A stretch of 64,000 nucleotides of DNA from Latrodectus hesperus (lineage: Eukaryota; Arthropoda; Arachnida; Araneae; Theridiidae): positions 46,378,520 to 46,442,519 of the forward strand of contig CM075862.1 in assembly GCA_037975125.1 (NCBI GenBank), written 5' to 3'. This document shows, piece after piece, positions 24,849 through 39,415 of the stretch; within the stretch, counting starts at the first letter, position 1; every line of letters starts with the position of its first letter. The position numbers were made by a program, and so were the translations under genes. The notes beneath the pieces were generated by a model. It saw only the letters and a list, made by a program, of their open reading frames with translations. It was not told the DNA's origin and made no database searches.

Positions 24849-25735
24849 TGTTCATATGTATGTATGTTTATATGTATAATGTATATATATATGTGTGTGT
24901 GTGTGAGTGTGTGTAAGATTTTGTGTGTTAGACTGCAAAAATTCCTTTCTTTAATCCAATGTGGTTGACACTTCCTGAAGATGCTAAACATGTTCGGTGT
25001 TAATTCCACATAAATATTCATTCTGCCCTGTATAACATATTTGAATTTCGATTTCATTTATATTTCATTGAGGTTCTTCTTCGATTTTTAGTATTTAAAT
25101 TTCTATTGTATACTTAGTTATGTATCTTTTTAATAATTATATTTTTAGCTGTTTTTATATTGAGTAAATTGCTTAATATTTCCCTCATTTGTATTTTGTT
25201 ATTAACCCATGAAATTTTATAAGGTTTGTAGCTTTTCTTATTGAAGATTATTAAGAATTTAAAAATTTGAGATGTAAATCTTTTCATCATGTTTACTAGC
25301 TTTAAGAGTTGAAATTATTGCATTTATTTTGTAAATGTATAAGATAATATAAATTTCAAGACATGAAAAATACATTTTTATATTTTGATCATTAGCAACC
25401 TGAAATTAAGAAATATTTCCGATATCAATTTGAATATTTTTAAAATCTATGTATGTTAATTTAAATAATTGTTAATAATTATTTAGTAAAAGCTATACTT
25501 AATGAGTAATTTTTAAATTTTAATTTTCAACATGTTTAAATTTACTAATTAGTAAAAAAATAATAGAAATTTACAAAATGCAAAAAAAAAACAACTATGT
25601 GGCTTATATTAACTGACATTTATTTGAAAGGTATAACTTTATCAGTTTGAATGTTTTACTTGTATATTGCTAGCATTAAAAATGTTAAATTTTTGCTCTT
25701 TTTACTTGAAAAGCTTGATGTTAGTAAAGCAACTC
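24849..25735. other. AT-rich noncoding DNA with a short TA/TG microsatellite
   Basis: A short TGTATG/TATA/TGTG microsatellite lies at 24850-24915. The rest is plain AT-rich DNA. Confidence 0.6.
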
Positions 25736-25939
25736 TTACTGAGCAGTCTGTAGAATATCTTTGTCGTTGATGACAATAGCAGCTGTGATACGGGTCTTTA
25801 AATCAGAGGTGGTCGTTACACAAGGAGAATGTAGGCTCATTTCCCGATTGCTAACAACCTCCCACATAAAGAAATCACATAAATGATCTAGAGAACGTGG
25901 TAGCCGAGTTAATAATTCTTTTTCAGTCAGCCAAAGCAC
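25736..25939 (-). pseudogene. Tc1/mariner-type transposase C-terminal remnant
   Basis: Minus-strand translation reads LTRLPRSLDHLCDFFMWEVV, then TTTSDLKTRITAAIVINDKD and ILQ. This follows the pattern WPPRSPDLTxCDFFLWGxVK, then LxxRITxAIxxIDxDxLQ of mariner-related transposases in arthropods, with the third catalytic Asp kept in CDFF. Only about 65 residues remain, and no terminal repeats were found. The match is to a pattern, so confidence is moderate. Confidence 0.55.
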
Positions 25940-27378
<1,439 letters not shown>

Positions 27379-28193
27379 AGTTTGATATCCCGCCCAAGTA
27401 ATTTTTCGCCAAATCTAGCGTCCTTTGTTTTGATTGTAGTGTTGACATTTTGAGATTTTGTTTTGATTGTAGTGTTGTAAAATTGAGTTTTTACTACTTT
27501 TCAGATTTTATTTGTTGCCAAAATTGTTTTTTCTCGTGTTTTACATTATTTTTACGTCATATATATGGTTCACTTCAGTGGCAACAGTATTTGTCGTTTT
27601 AATTTCAATTCGAACTATTTTTCTACATTTGCTGTTGTGTTTCGTTGTCGCCAGCGTCCAAACATCGTAAACTGTTCTTTTTCCTATATCTTTTCATTTA
27701 TTTATTCATATTTTTTCTATTTTGTTTATTATATATTTTCTTATATATTTTTTAAAATTTATTATTACATTTTTCTTTTATATTTTCAACATCGTAAACT
27801 GTTCTTTTTTCCAATTTCTTTTTGTTTATTTATAATTATTTTTTTCTTATGTAATTTTATTAATTTATTATTATATTTTTCTTACATATTTTCCATAATA
27901 TCACAGAGCATATTTGACATGTGATCTTGACGTCATATCAAGTAAGTCCATTATTGTTATTTACTTATCTCTTTTACCGGTTGTTTTGAAGAGAAGGCAG
28001 ACTCACAACAAAAATGTTTTTATTCATTTTCTAGTAATACTTTTTTAGATTTTTTATATTATTATGTGATTTAAATTTTTATAAAATACGTGATTTTTGA
28101 ATTTTGGGAAAATTCCCGCGGTAAAAAACATGCGCTTAATTTGGCGATGAAAAAAGTTGATTTGTTCGCCAATGGTGAGGGGGGATATCAAAC
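27379..28193. mobile_element. Unclassified inverted-repeat element (about 815 bp)
   Basis: The ends carry inverted AGTTTGATATCCCSCC, and inside each is a second matching inverted block (CGCCAAATCTAGCG on the left, CGCCAAATTAAGCG on the right strand). The two-block terminal structure suggests a non-autonomous DNA transposon. No clear target duplication was found, and the interior is T-rich with tandem repeats, so the superfamily is unknown. Confidence 0.45.
27664..27910. repeat. Imperfect 127-bp tandem duplication
   Basis: CATCGTAAACTGTTCTTTT occurs at about 27664 and 27791, each followed by similar T-rich sequence, inside the inverted-repeat element. A shorter repeat (TTTGTTTTGATTGTAGTGTT) occurs twice at about 27424-27477. 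Confidence 0.75.
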
Positions 28194-28383
28194 TAGTTCC
28201 TCCATGACTTCAGATAACGTTTCATCCATATCACACATAATTAATTTCGACATTCTATTGAGACCGTGTCGTAAATACGACTTGTCATTGAATTTGATGC
28301 CATTCTTCAAATCGCATTCTTCGAGCGGCAGCAAACAAATCGAAATTCTCCATTAAATGTTTGAGATTAGTGTCGAAGCTCAT
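28194..28383 (-). other. Unrecognised coding-like fragment in two frames
   Basis: On the minus strand one frame reads MSFDTNLKHLMENFDLFAAA up to a stop. An overlapping frame reads LEECDLKNGIKFNDKSYLRH, then GLNRMSKLIMCDMDETLSEV and MEEL, ending at the inverted-repeat element. Composition is less AT-rich than its surroundings and looks protein-like, as for a frameshifted gene fragment. No family is recognised and it may be an internal piece of an unknown element. Confidence 0.25.
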
Positions 28384-31238
28384 TTTCTTGATAAAATGAT
28401 TTCTTACATGAAAACCAAAGCATCGGTTTCAGAAGCCATTTTCCATTGATTCTAGCCATTTAACACTTTCGCAATAGAACAGAAGAAAAATCAAAATAAA
28501 AAAGACAAGACAAAACATCCACTTTATGGCTAGTTTAAATCTGCATGGTCAATTTAAATTTTCAAAAATATCATTAATTAATAGAATTCTAAATTGCTAA
28601 TTCGAAGATTTGCAAATAGACTCTTTTGAATCTCAAGTCTAATGCCTAGCTTAAGCCAACATTAAAAATTGTCTTTTGAATTTTATTTTTTTAAAATTCT
28701 GTTAATTTTTTAATAACTAGTAGGGCGTTAGGGATTATGTAATATGTAATATCAAGATCAAGCATATATATTCATAAAATGTTTAGTGTAGTTTTTATTC
28801 TTTATAAATATAAATCTTTCAAAATTTATAATTAATTTCTTTTTTTACAAGCATTTGGGTGAGGCTATGTCAGCTTTTCATGAGAATAATTTCAGTTGAT
28901 ACTTAAAAATATTGAATTCAAATCTCTGTTTGTAATTTATAATCAATACGCATAGAGGTAATTTTTTAACTGCAATTTATTGAAATAGTTTACTACAGCA
29001 TTAAAAAATAAGTGACAGGTGAAGAAACTATTAATTTACATTAAGAGTTAAAGCCAAAGTATTCAAAAAATTGTAGTTAAAATATAGTTATTTAATAAAA
29101 TATCTTGTTATATCCATTGTTGTATATAATGGAAGTAAACTCTATTTAGAAAGCGGTATTCTTGGATATTCGTAATTTTATAAATGAAACTATAAATTTT
29201 CCGATGAACACGTCTATTAATAATTTTTTAGACTCTTTTTTGTCAATTTCCTTGTGTCATCTTATTTTCCTAAAATGAAATTAGCATACCTTTTCTTTTA
29301 AGTGTTTTTCAAATTTTATATATACATTTTAAAAAAAATTTTTTAAGGCCTGCACCATACAATTTTTTCTAAAATACCTTTTGACAAATGAAAGAAAAAA
29401 ATTTCTTCAACTGGTTGGCATGGCAGCCATGACATAGTTTGCTTATGAGAAATTTTAAAAAATAATGTTTTTCTTATTTGAAAAGTATTTTTTAGTTATA
29501 TTTTATAAGAAAAGATAAAGTAGATTCGATTTTGATAATCTAACAGTAAATTTACTTTATTTCATTATATGTTAATATGTTTCCACTAATTATTATCTTA
29601 AAATAAAGTTTAAAGGTCAATAAATTTAAAAATAGATAAATTATTGAGTTCAAATTATTACATTAGCGAAAGTTTTCAAAAAGAACTAACATATTACCCC
29701 ATAAAATTTTATGTTTCAAAAGTTTTCATAAAAATAATGGTACTTTTTCATTATACCCCTCTTTTGATCTTAAATAAATAATTTTTTTTTTTTAACGGGG
29801 AAGCGAAAATAAGATAACGTAGACACGATGGCTCAAAATTTTATTGTTTTTGGCTTAAAATTTTATTTTAACTTTAATACATACTAAATCGAATCTTTTG
29901 AGCAAAACTTGACTAAAAAGTGATTAACAATGGTAAACAAGTTGAATGCTAAACAAAGCTATAGCTAACTGGTGCAAAATATTGCTTGATGGTAATTTTG
30001 TCGGTTAAGAGAAGTGTTTCGGTCACAAATCACCAAGGGTAAGAAACAACTAAATACAGCCAAAATTTAATTTTGTCTCATTGACACAAATGTTTATATT
30101 ATACTGACAAAATTGATCACCGATGCGATTGCTAAATAATTTCCGACTGAAATAAACAATGGCGCTGAAGCACGTTTTACCAATAAGTGGTAATTGCTTC
30201 AACTTATAAAATTTAAATAAAATGTTTGCATTATTTTTTAATAGTTTCTGAAAATGTAAACATTTTAAAACAATTCATGATACAAATGGAATATCTATGG
30301 GAATAATTTGCGATTCTTTTCTTCCTCGTAACGGCTATTATCAAAGCGGGAGTATAATGGTGACGTACCAACCAATCTTTGCATTATTTAATTACTTTTT
30401 TAACATCATAATGGTGCTATTAATATGTTAAACTTGCAATTTATTAAGACTATTAAATTCATACGCGCACTCATTATTGATACTGTACGTAAATACAAAT
30501 TCTATAATTCATCTATAAAATTAAAATTTCTTAAAACAATTATTAAGGGATCGTATGTCAACGATTGCGAATTTACGGCTTACGAACTTGCGTTGCTTTT
30601 GCTTGAAATTCTATGGTTACTGTGATCGTTATTTTTATACTTTCAAGGAATGAACTTTAACGTATATTTTAGACATGATTACATGTAATTAAACTGTTTA
30701 TTATATTTTTTCTTATTGGATTTACTTTGTTTTAAAAATAATCAACACATTTATATGTTATTAAAATTTGATGAGATTAAATTTTTTCTTATTCATTTAT
30801 TCGCAAGGAATTTAAAATTAGATTCTATCAATTATAACATCGGGGAATTTACTAATTATTATTATTTTTAATATGTTATAACAATTTCCTATTTAGTTGC
30901 TAAATGTAGCTCACGTTGTATGTAACTGTAAAATGAAGTACTGTAAATGGAATATGGTTTACACTGTAAAATGAATGATTAAACTAAAATGTTTTATATT
31001 ATAGAAATGTACCATATATTCTATTATAAAATATCTTTACATGGAAAACTAAGCACCACTATAATTATGCAAATTAAATATTGTTTTGCTTTCTTATGTA
31101 AAGTATTTTAACCAATTTATATTTAGGAGTTAATAAATTGCATTTTTACTATTTGTATCTTCCATGTTAAACGAAATTCAACAAATGCAGCATGTATTCA
31201 ATGTACAAATTAAATAAGTAAATCCCTTATTTGATTTT
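28384..31238. other. AT-rich noncoding DNA
   Basis: No gene recognised. A somewhat more complex patch lies near 30300-30390. A 66-codon open frame at 30425-30625 lacks known motifs. Confidence 0.6.
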
Positions 31239-31311
31239 ATGATATATATATATATATATCATACATATATATGATAATATTAATAATATCATTATATATA
31301 TTAATGATATT

Positions 31312-31356
<45 letters not shown>
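31239..31356. repeat. TA-rich repeat with internal palindromes
   Basis: Short (TA)n runs at both sides enclose ATGATAATATTAATAATATC and TTAATGATATTATCAT, which can pair. It borders copy 2 of the inverted duplication, just as a (TA)n borders copy 1. Confidence 0.85.
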
Positions 31357-31360
<4 letters not shown>

Positions 31361-32236
31361 CTTAGATTTTTCATACGTTTCTAAATAAATATATGTAAAC
31401 ATTCTATAAAATTTCTATGTGTTTGTGGGTGATTAATGATTTAAATAATCGAATTTTAAACACTGACAAAATAAAAATGATAAATGGAACCCTTAAGGCT
31501 CCAAATCTTCTTGGAGCATCAGCAGAATTTTAGTCTCAAATATTAGTATTTTATGGACAGAAGATTATTAATTTATATTTTTTAATTTATGATAATATTA
31601 ATAAATCAATGTGAATTTATTTAAACTATTTTATTTTTTAAGAAATGCTATATAGAGAATGAAAAGTTATAATATTATAGGAACAAATGCTATTAATTTC
31701 AGAGGATCATTACGATAATTTTAGAAAATTGTACTTTAATTAACTTTATGAAAACAAGGTTGAATGAAAGTATCACAATCGTAACAAAATTTTTCTTCCA
31801 TGATCAACTCAATACATCAATGATACTGGAAATGCGATATTTAGAATTTAATTAAAATTAGATTAATTTTCACAATAATTCCATGACAGAACTAAAGGCA
31901 AAACATTATTCTTCATATTAGCGAAAAATATTGATAGTTTGTATAAACTCATAATACTACTACTTATATAGTCAATAATTCCTATTAATTGCGTCAACTC
32001 TTCATTTTGCACATAATTTAATTAAAAATTATTCATCCTAAAATAAATAATCAGTTACAGTTATCAATTTCTTTTAAATAAGAAACAAACCATAAAGCAA
32101 TGGAATTAAAAATGACTTAATATTAGTATTGAATTTCCTTTCTATAGAAAAATGAGGATTATTTCGGGAAATCAAGTATTTTTTAATGTAATGGCATACA
32201 ATAGCTTTAAGAAGAACTGTAATTCTCTCAAACACT
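31357..32236 (-). repeat. Inverted duplication, copy 2 (long form)
   Basis: Reverse-complement match to 16091-16396, in two blocks: 31357-31496 and about 32087-32236. The intervening roughly 590 bp (starting CCCTTAAGGCTCC) is absent from copy 1. The extra segment shows no inverted ends and no obvious target duplication, so a deletion in copy 1 is as likely as an insertion here. The unit may be a dispersed repeat family and not a local duplication. Confidence 0.88.
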
Positions 32237-33075
32237 TCTTAAGCGTATGCCTATTTGAATCTAAAGTGATAGAAAGCCTATGAAAAGTAAATTAATGTTG
32301 TTAATATTTCTTTAATAAGTGTAATTAACTTTTTAATTGTATACATATTGCTAAAAGAAAATATAGATATCATTTGAATATTGGATTATTTATACTAGTT
32401 GAAATTAAAAATTCTGTGTTAAAAGCGTAGTTATGATTCATTTAATAAATGTTTTCATCTATAACTAAGATTTTGTTTTGTTAAAAATGCAAGTTATAAA
32501 TTTAGTTACATGAATGAATTTCATTTACTTATTTTATGTTATGTTCTTGTGTTTGAATTTATCATTTTTAGAGGCAGCACGTTTCTCTTGTGTCAATTTA
32601 TCAACTTATTAAATTGTTGACGGACAATTGTCATTCAGGGAATTAAATTCATCATTGCATACAAATCTCAGTGGAAATCTAATGAATTGCTGTGCCGAGT
32701 ACAGTTACAAATTATTATATACCACTTTATTGTTTCAAATTTTAATTGAATTACGAAACATTTTAACAATTGTAGCAATGAAAATTTGCCAAAAGGTAAT
32801 GTATTTTCATTAAAATATTTTACTTGTTTTATTTTCTTAGAATTCTTGGACTTCTTTAACATAATGCATTTTTCTTTTTTTTTCAATTATATCAAATTTT
32901 TAATGTCAAATTTATTTTTCAATGGAGAAACGTTGGCAGGAGTTCACAGTTAGAAAACTATATAAATAATTAAAATATTTTTTTCAGTTATTGCTAGAAA
33001 TGAAAGTCTACTTTTGATTCTGGATGGTCTAATTACTTATTTCAAGCAGCACAAGATCCATTTCGCTGTCTTAAT
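32237..33075. other. AT-rich noncoding DNA
   Basis: Nothing recognised. A 61-codon open frame at 32628-32813 has no known motif. Confidence 0.6.
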
Positions 33076-33079
33076 ATCT

Positions 33080-33174
<95 letters not shown>
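33076..33174. repeat. (TATATC)n then (TA)n microsatellite
   Basis: A few TATATC/CTATAT hexamers lead into about 75 bp of TA. Confidence 0.97.
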
Positions 33175-33175
<1 letters not shown>

Positions 33176-34093
33176 TGGAACACATGATGTACGATCTGAT
33201 TGAGAGTGATATGAATTGATGATTATGACCACTGTAACGTTTAACCGGGGATGATCTGTGTACAGAAGTGAATGTGTTTGGCAACTGTTATCTTCGGCAA
33301 TCATCACTGAAATAATTGACAGAATGCTTGTATAGCTGCCTGAGATGGATGATTCAGATATTGAATGGATTTATTTGCAATAATTTTAATTGTCTGATTT
33401 TTAGTTATTTTCATATCCACATCAGTTACCGGATTTGAAATTTGCATGATGCTTCAGGCATTATTCTTTTGGTGCTGCAGTTTCAGTTTTGAGGAGTGCA
33501 TGTTGAAACATTTTAAGACCATTACTAATTAACAAACATTAACATTGATTTTCTAAAAAAAAAATTCATTAAAATCAGAATCCTTAGACCTTTATTAATA
33601 TTATTTGAACAATAAATACCAAGCAAGATATTTATCCATTAGTATGGTGCCCAGATTGAAGTTTTGATTCTTGTGTAAACATTCCGAACTGGCTACTCAT
33701 TAGTTATCACTGAAGTCATTGACTCAACAGTTTGTAGCCTCGAACCCAACCTAAGGCTTGGATATTAGCAGTGGTAAGGAATTAACTTTAAACTGTATGC
33801 TATAGTCTAATTATTCTTCGTGAGAAAAAGTTGGTTTTTAATAGACATACAAGCCAAACTGTCTGATGAATGCCTTGTCACTCTTTGGAATTACTAATTA
33901 TTAATCTCTTAGCGTTAAGTCTTATTACTGAAACTGATTAATATTAGCAAAGTATTGTAGAATTTAAAGTATGATAGAACACATTTTTTATCTACTTAAT
34001 AATTTTTTTGCTTAATAGTATTATGAAAATAAAGTTAAATCTTTAGAGATGGAAATAATTTTGCTTATTTGCCTCTCAAATTTTTATAAAGTA
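33175..34093. other. Noncoding DNA
   Basis: Mixed composition at 33175-33500 and 33650-33790 without a convincing frame. A B-box-like GGTTCGAGGC lies on the minus strand near 33745 but no SINE could be delimited. Confidence 0.5.
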
Positions 34094-34305
34094 TTGGGTT
34101 GTTAGGAAAGTAATTTTGTTTTTCATGAAAATAAAAACGTATAATGAATAAATATCGTATTTCATTACATATTGTCCATTCTAGTCCCATATCTTTTGCC
34201 ATCTTTCTGGTAGTAGCACGATTTCACACTCATAAAGTGGTTGGTTTTTATTAGCAAAAAGCTGATCCAGGTGGGAAAAAAGAAATGACTTTCCGAGCAA
34301 CCCAA
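34094..34305 (-). mobile_element. Deleted mariner element with transposase C-terminus
   Basis: A 212-bp element with terminal repeats TTGGGTTGTTAGGAAAGTAA (left) and TTGGGTTGCTCGGAAAGTCA (right, minus strand), and TA on each side. These ends resemble classic mariner TIRs. Minus-strand translation gives LFANKNQPLYECEIVLLPER and then WQK, the conserved end of mariner transposases (FYERGIxxLPERWQK). It is an internally deleted, non-autonomous copy. Confidence 0.88.
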
Positions 34306-34388
34306 TATATGTACTTAACTGCTGAAAAGCCACTTTATGATGACTAATTAATAGGTTTATATAAGTTACTGTATATTTCAAGTGCACT

Positions 34389-34472
34389 AAGGTAACAATT
34401 ATCTTCCGCAACAATTACTTACAGATAATTATTCCTATTGTGAAGAAGTAATTGTTGCAGAAGGGTTACCTT
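34389..34472. repeat. 84-bp inverted repeat (hairpin)
   Basis: AAGGTAAC and GCAACAATTACTT on the left pair with AAGTAATTGTTGC and GTTACCTT on the right around a loop of about 25 bases. The left arm has about five extra bases. It lies 83 bp from the deleted mariner. Origin unknown. Confidence 0.8.
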
Positions 34473-36036
34473 TTCAATTATGCTTGTCTTCATGGAAGAT
34501 TGTTAAATATTTTGTCCTCTGTTGATGCATATAGATGTAATGTTTCCTGCAATGATATTGAACTAGTTATTTAATCGTACCTATCAATTACAGTATCTAT
34601 AAATAAGCCACTTAATTCATTGATAATATTTGATTTCCATATACCATAACGCTCTTTCTGTTGACATTAAATATATTTGGGTTCTAATATCCTTACACTG
34701 GAAAAAATGAGTGGAGAAAATTGTTCAATATCGAAGGTCAAATTTTCAACTTAAATCTATAAAACTTGAGTGATTGAAAATATTTTCTTAAAACGAGTTA
34801 GAGTTTCACTTTATTCAGTTACAACCCTTAAGTAGTAGAATTAAAATAAACAGTTATTAACTCTTAAAATAAAAAAAGAATTGTGGTCTTAAATTTAATG
34901 CATCCATTATATTTAATATATTTTTGGAATCCTAAACAATAAGATTTTACAGAATCTAAACAGTATTAATCAACCATATAAAAAGTTTACTAATAAACAA
35001 AAATTTGTTAACTTTTCAAAATTTTCTTGTTTATCAAAATATTTAACCTCTCAATTCACATAGCAATTAGTCAAATGAACCTGGCTTATTTTGAATGAAG
35101 GAAATTCATTTTTAGAAAAATGGATTACAAGTTATACAACAATTGGTTAATTAAATATATGGTCATTGAGGAAAATTCATAAATATAATATGATCCTGTT
35201 TCATTTTCGAATAGTAATTATTAGTAAGACGTTTTAGTGAAAAATTTGGTATATTTCTATAAAAGAAAAGTTTATTTTATAAACAGATGCTGTTATTTGT
35301 CAATTTTGGACAACATTTTTAATTATTTCAGATTTTGTCATTCAATATCTAGAGCATTGTTATGTGATTCACATTAGATACAAAATTTAATTTAACAATT
35401 TTAGTTTTATCTTATTCATTGTATAGAAAGTATGCAGCTATTAATTTTTTGTTAACAAGAACATTAAATAAATGGGTTTTTTTTGTCTGTGTTACACGTT
35501 AAATTAATCTTATTTTAAAACGAAAAATTTAGTTAAATGGCTGTTACTTTATTCATTATTTTGAAAAACAGTTATGGAACATTAAAAAAACATCAAGTTT
35601 TTTTGGGGAATTTTTCTGACATCAATATTAATAAGACAAAAATAGAATATTGCTTATAATTTTCCTAAGACACATTTGCCTATCTTATTAAAATTCATTC
35701 TTAATTTTATTGGATTTTGTGGAATTTTAAAACTACAATTCTGTTTTAGTTTTAATTTTCTATGAAACTGTCTGGAAAGAAACGCAACTGTCATTTAAAT
35801 AATACAGATTAAGAAGTCAAGAAATCTTGAAAACTTGTGAAAAGAAACTATCGGCGCAACATATTTTTTATTCGACACAACATTTACAAAGTAACAGAAA
35901 TTCCTTCGGAAGAAAAGAAAAATCCTAAATAATGATATCCATGTTTCGTGACATTTTGACAAATTTAAAAATAGCATGGGAAATTTTGGTTATTTTGTCA
36001 TCATTTCCTGCTTCATACTTTTACGAAACGCTGTTA
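34473..36036. other. AT-rich noncoding DNA
   Basis: Nothing recognised on either strand. Confidence 0.6.
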
Positions 36037-36044
36037 CTGTACAC

Positions 36045-36664
36045 CATTGGTTCTCAAAGTGGTCCAGGTGGACCCCCAGGGGTCCATAGGAGACCACACT
36101 GGGGTCCACATAGATGTGAAAAGAAAATAGGGGTTCACAAGTTGTAAGTGGGGTCCACGAAATATTTTCTGGTTTTCATAATAAAGAACAAACATTTTGG
36201 CTTGGATGTACCTATCAACGTAGGCAGGTAGCATCATTCACTAGATAGGTACTCAAAAATATTCGATATTCAGTTCAAATACAGAATTGAATAGATTAAT
36301 AGATAATAGTACAAGTGCACACTACATGTCGAGACTTGCAAATTGCCGCCTGTGTGCCGTCTCACTAAAAGTATAACTATTTTTTATTGTTGATTTATAT
36401 TTCAGAGTTCATTGTTGATTTGTTGTCAATCATTGATTGTTTGTAATAATAAATGTTTATAATTTTGTATAATTACAAGTATTATTTTAATAAATAGGAC
36501 ACAAGAAAACGTGCTACTTTTTTTCCCTTCTTAACCTCCCCCAATTTAGGGTGATATTTTTTAGGAGTTTTGGGAATACAGTAGAAATGCAGCAGTAGAG
36601 GGTCTGCGGAAAATAGTAGAACTTTGAAAGTAGTCCACGAGAAAAAAATGTTTGGGATCCCATG
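36045..36664. mobile_element. Non-autonomous hAT-like transposon
   Basis: The left end reads CATTGGTTCTCAAAGTGG, a typical hAT terminus. The right end on the minus strand reads CATGGGATCCCAAACATT, matching 11 of the first 14 bases. An 8-bp target duplication, CTGTACAC at 36037-36044 against CTCTACAC at 36665-36672 (seven of eight), is the hAT length. Internal sequence near the left end is rich in GGGGTCCAC-type repeats, as seen in many hAT elements. It is 620 bp with no transposase frame. Confidence 0.82.
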
Positions 36665-36672
36665 CTCTACAC

Positions 36673-39326
36673 CTACTTCCTCTGTTATTTTAGAACAAGG
36701 CTGAGCATTATGAACATTGGAATAAGAAAACTTCCTCCAAAATTTCATTCCACTGCACAAAGTAAATTTAAAATGTATTGATGTTTAATAGCAATGGAGG
36801 ATATCATTACGAGTTATGTCTCATCTTTTACATGGATTGGCTGAAATCTTTTGAACACAAAAAAATTCAGGATCAAAGAAACATTTTTCTATATATTTTA
36901 ATGGTAGAAAACAACAGAGGACATTAAAACAATCCATATTTTTTTGGAGATACTGTGAATATATATCCGTGACTAAAAATATGTTTATAATTTACCGTGA
37001 AAGGTTAACAGAAAAAAGGTGTTAAAATGAAGAAATATTAAAATATTAAGTGAAATTTAAATGATTTCATTATGTATTAAATTGTATTTTTGCATTTTTT
37101 GAGATAAACCCATTTAGCAGTAAATAAACAATATATATAAGTCACTGCAAAATAAACTATTGTCACTGAAACATTATTAGATAGAAACATTATAATTTAA
37201 TCTAAGAGTTAAATTCTAGACGTGAAAATACTTTGTCTGAGATATGATCTGTGTTAAGTTGTATAATGGTTTTTTCAAAAGAAATTAATTTTTCATTATC
37301 ATCTATACTGTTTAAAATGAATACATCTTTTCTTTCCAAACACAAAAAACTGCATAATGTGAAAAAGGTTGTTTTAATAAAGAGTTACAATGTTTCGACA
37401 GACAGATTTTGGCAACTTAAGGTTTTGACATTTGGATAGCTGTTGTAATTATACATGTATTTTGTATGTTTGTGTCAGTGTTTGTAATTCTTTATAATAG
37501 CTTCCTCAACAAATAAAAATATGAATAGCAAAAACAATCACAATCTAATTATTTTGATGCACTAGACTTCAATTAGAATGCATTAGTAAATGCAAGCTGA
37601 AATAAAAATATAGTCAAGTGAAAAAAACAAGAAAAAACTTCACCGCCTTCATTAAAAATCTTTCTTTTTAATGAATAGATTGAGTTAAAAAATTGTAGTA
37701 TCAATCAGGTAAATAAGTCATGTTATAAGAAAACCACAAACACAGTATTCCCTCCACTACCACAGAAATTAAATCGTTACTTTCCTTTATCAGTTTTTAC
37801 GGCTTTGCGGAGAGCCATAGAACAAAACGCTTTGGTATATTAATGAGTTGGCGCCATTGGCAGATTAATTTCCAAATTAGTCATCACGGCGATCGCCTTT
37901 GGCACCATCAGGACAAAAGAATGGCCGAGTCGCATTATCATGTCGCCTAATTATTCAAGTCAGCTGATTAGGTTTTGCAAGGTGCTTAACATTTATAATT
38001 AAATTTTGCTTCTCTTCTTTGCTGATAACGCTACACTGAGTTTTCGTTAAATTAACACAGCTGTAAAAGAAAAAGTATATTCCCTCGTTCTCGCCAAACG
38101 AATTTTCCGAGAGGAATAATAAAAAAAAAAGGCGCTTAGCGTGCAAGAGACATTTTTGACTCAAACTTCATTTTTGCTTTATTCCCAGAAAATTGAATGA
38201 GTCATTAGCTAGATGATAAGATGGACGATACTGTTAATAAATTGATGTAAAAAATGTCAAGAAATATAAAAAAAGCAGTTAAATATGTTAATTATTCACG
38301 ATGTATCGACTGTTATTAAATCTACCTTATTAAGAAAGTCGAGATACACAGCTTAGTAAGGCTTAATCATTTTTTTAAAAACATATGTCTGCTTATAAAT
38401 TTTACGAATACATATAAAATGTTTAATAAATTAATATCGGTAGTGATAACTTATGTGTATGAGTTTTTTAAGTAGTCGAAAATGGAGAAAGATACTACCC
38501 GTAAAAAATAATAACATAACATCTTTTCTTAGTTTTTACTAAGTTATTAACTGGTTTATATGATACTAAAAATCCTAATGTATTTGTCCTTATATTAGAT
38601 AGCATTTTAAATGTATTAACATCCCAGTAAAGTTTTGACACATTTATCTTTCACGTTTTTTCAATGAATTAATATCTTAATGAATCAAATGGCTTTGAAG
38701 TGAAATTGATTAAGAATAGCATCTCTCATATTCTTCTATTTATTTTAAATTTAAATAAGGTTTCCAAATGTCATTAATAAATATTCAAAATTCATATAAA
38801 ATTAAATTAAAATAAGATTAGATATTTTATCAATCAAGTACTTTAACTAACAGCTTTCGTATTTTTATGTAAAAGTAATTCTTGCTGATCTCATAAACTA
38901 ATTAAAATTCAAAAGCTAGATTATGAAGAAGTTGAACTGTTATGATTCAGTTATATTTATTGCCGAAATGTTTAAGTATATGAAACTGTTTTTATGAATG
39001 TGTGAAACATGCAGTTCTCATATGAAATTCTTACAAAATTATTCCTAAGTCATTTCGAATTGTAACGAGGACAACATCTTACGTTTTTAAAAAGACTTGT
39101 TGATCAATGGTCCTTATTGATCTTGACAGCTTAAATATTCCCCTACCCAATTACTGCTAATTTATCTGTGTGACGTTTAGCAGAAGTCTGATATTTTAAT
39201 ATTATTTGAATATCTGAATACTAATTATATGTTAATGAATTAATGATATCAAATGTTGACAATTTCTCTAATTTCCATAAGTAAGTGTTGTCTATATCAG
39301 GAAATTAAAATGTAGGCAATCATTTA
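36673..39326. other. Noncoding DNA with a complex island at 37735-37990
   Basis: Mostly AT-rich. The island at 37735-37990 has a distinct base mix, with CTAATTATT, CAGCTGATTAGG, GGCGATCGCC and TTAATTTCCAAATTAG. That combination of homeodomain-like and E-box-like sites is what an enhancer or conserved noncoding element would contain. No reading frame explains it. Confidence 0.4.
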
Positions 39327-39415
39327 CAGTGGATGATCGGTTAATCAAAATAATCCGTTACAAGACTATGTTCGCTAACCGAATTGATGGTTAACTGATC
39401 ATCGATTTACCATAG
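39327..39415. repeat. Short imperfect inverted repeat, possibly pogo-like remnant
   Basis: GATGATCGGTTAATC on the left pairs with GATGGTTAACTGATCATC on the right, with CTAACCGAA inside. Terminal GATGATCGGTTAA-type sequences are seen in pogo/Tigger-like elements, but no transposase or TA duplication could be confirmed. Confidence 0.35.

Noticed and set aside
33720..33790. Possible SINE with GGTTCGAGGC on the minus strand
   Set aside because: No A box, tail or second copy could be aligned.
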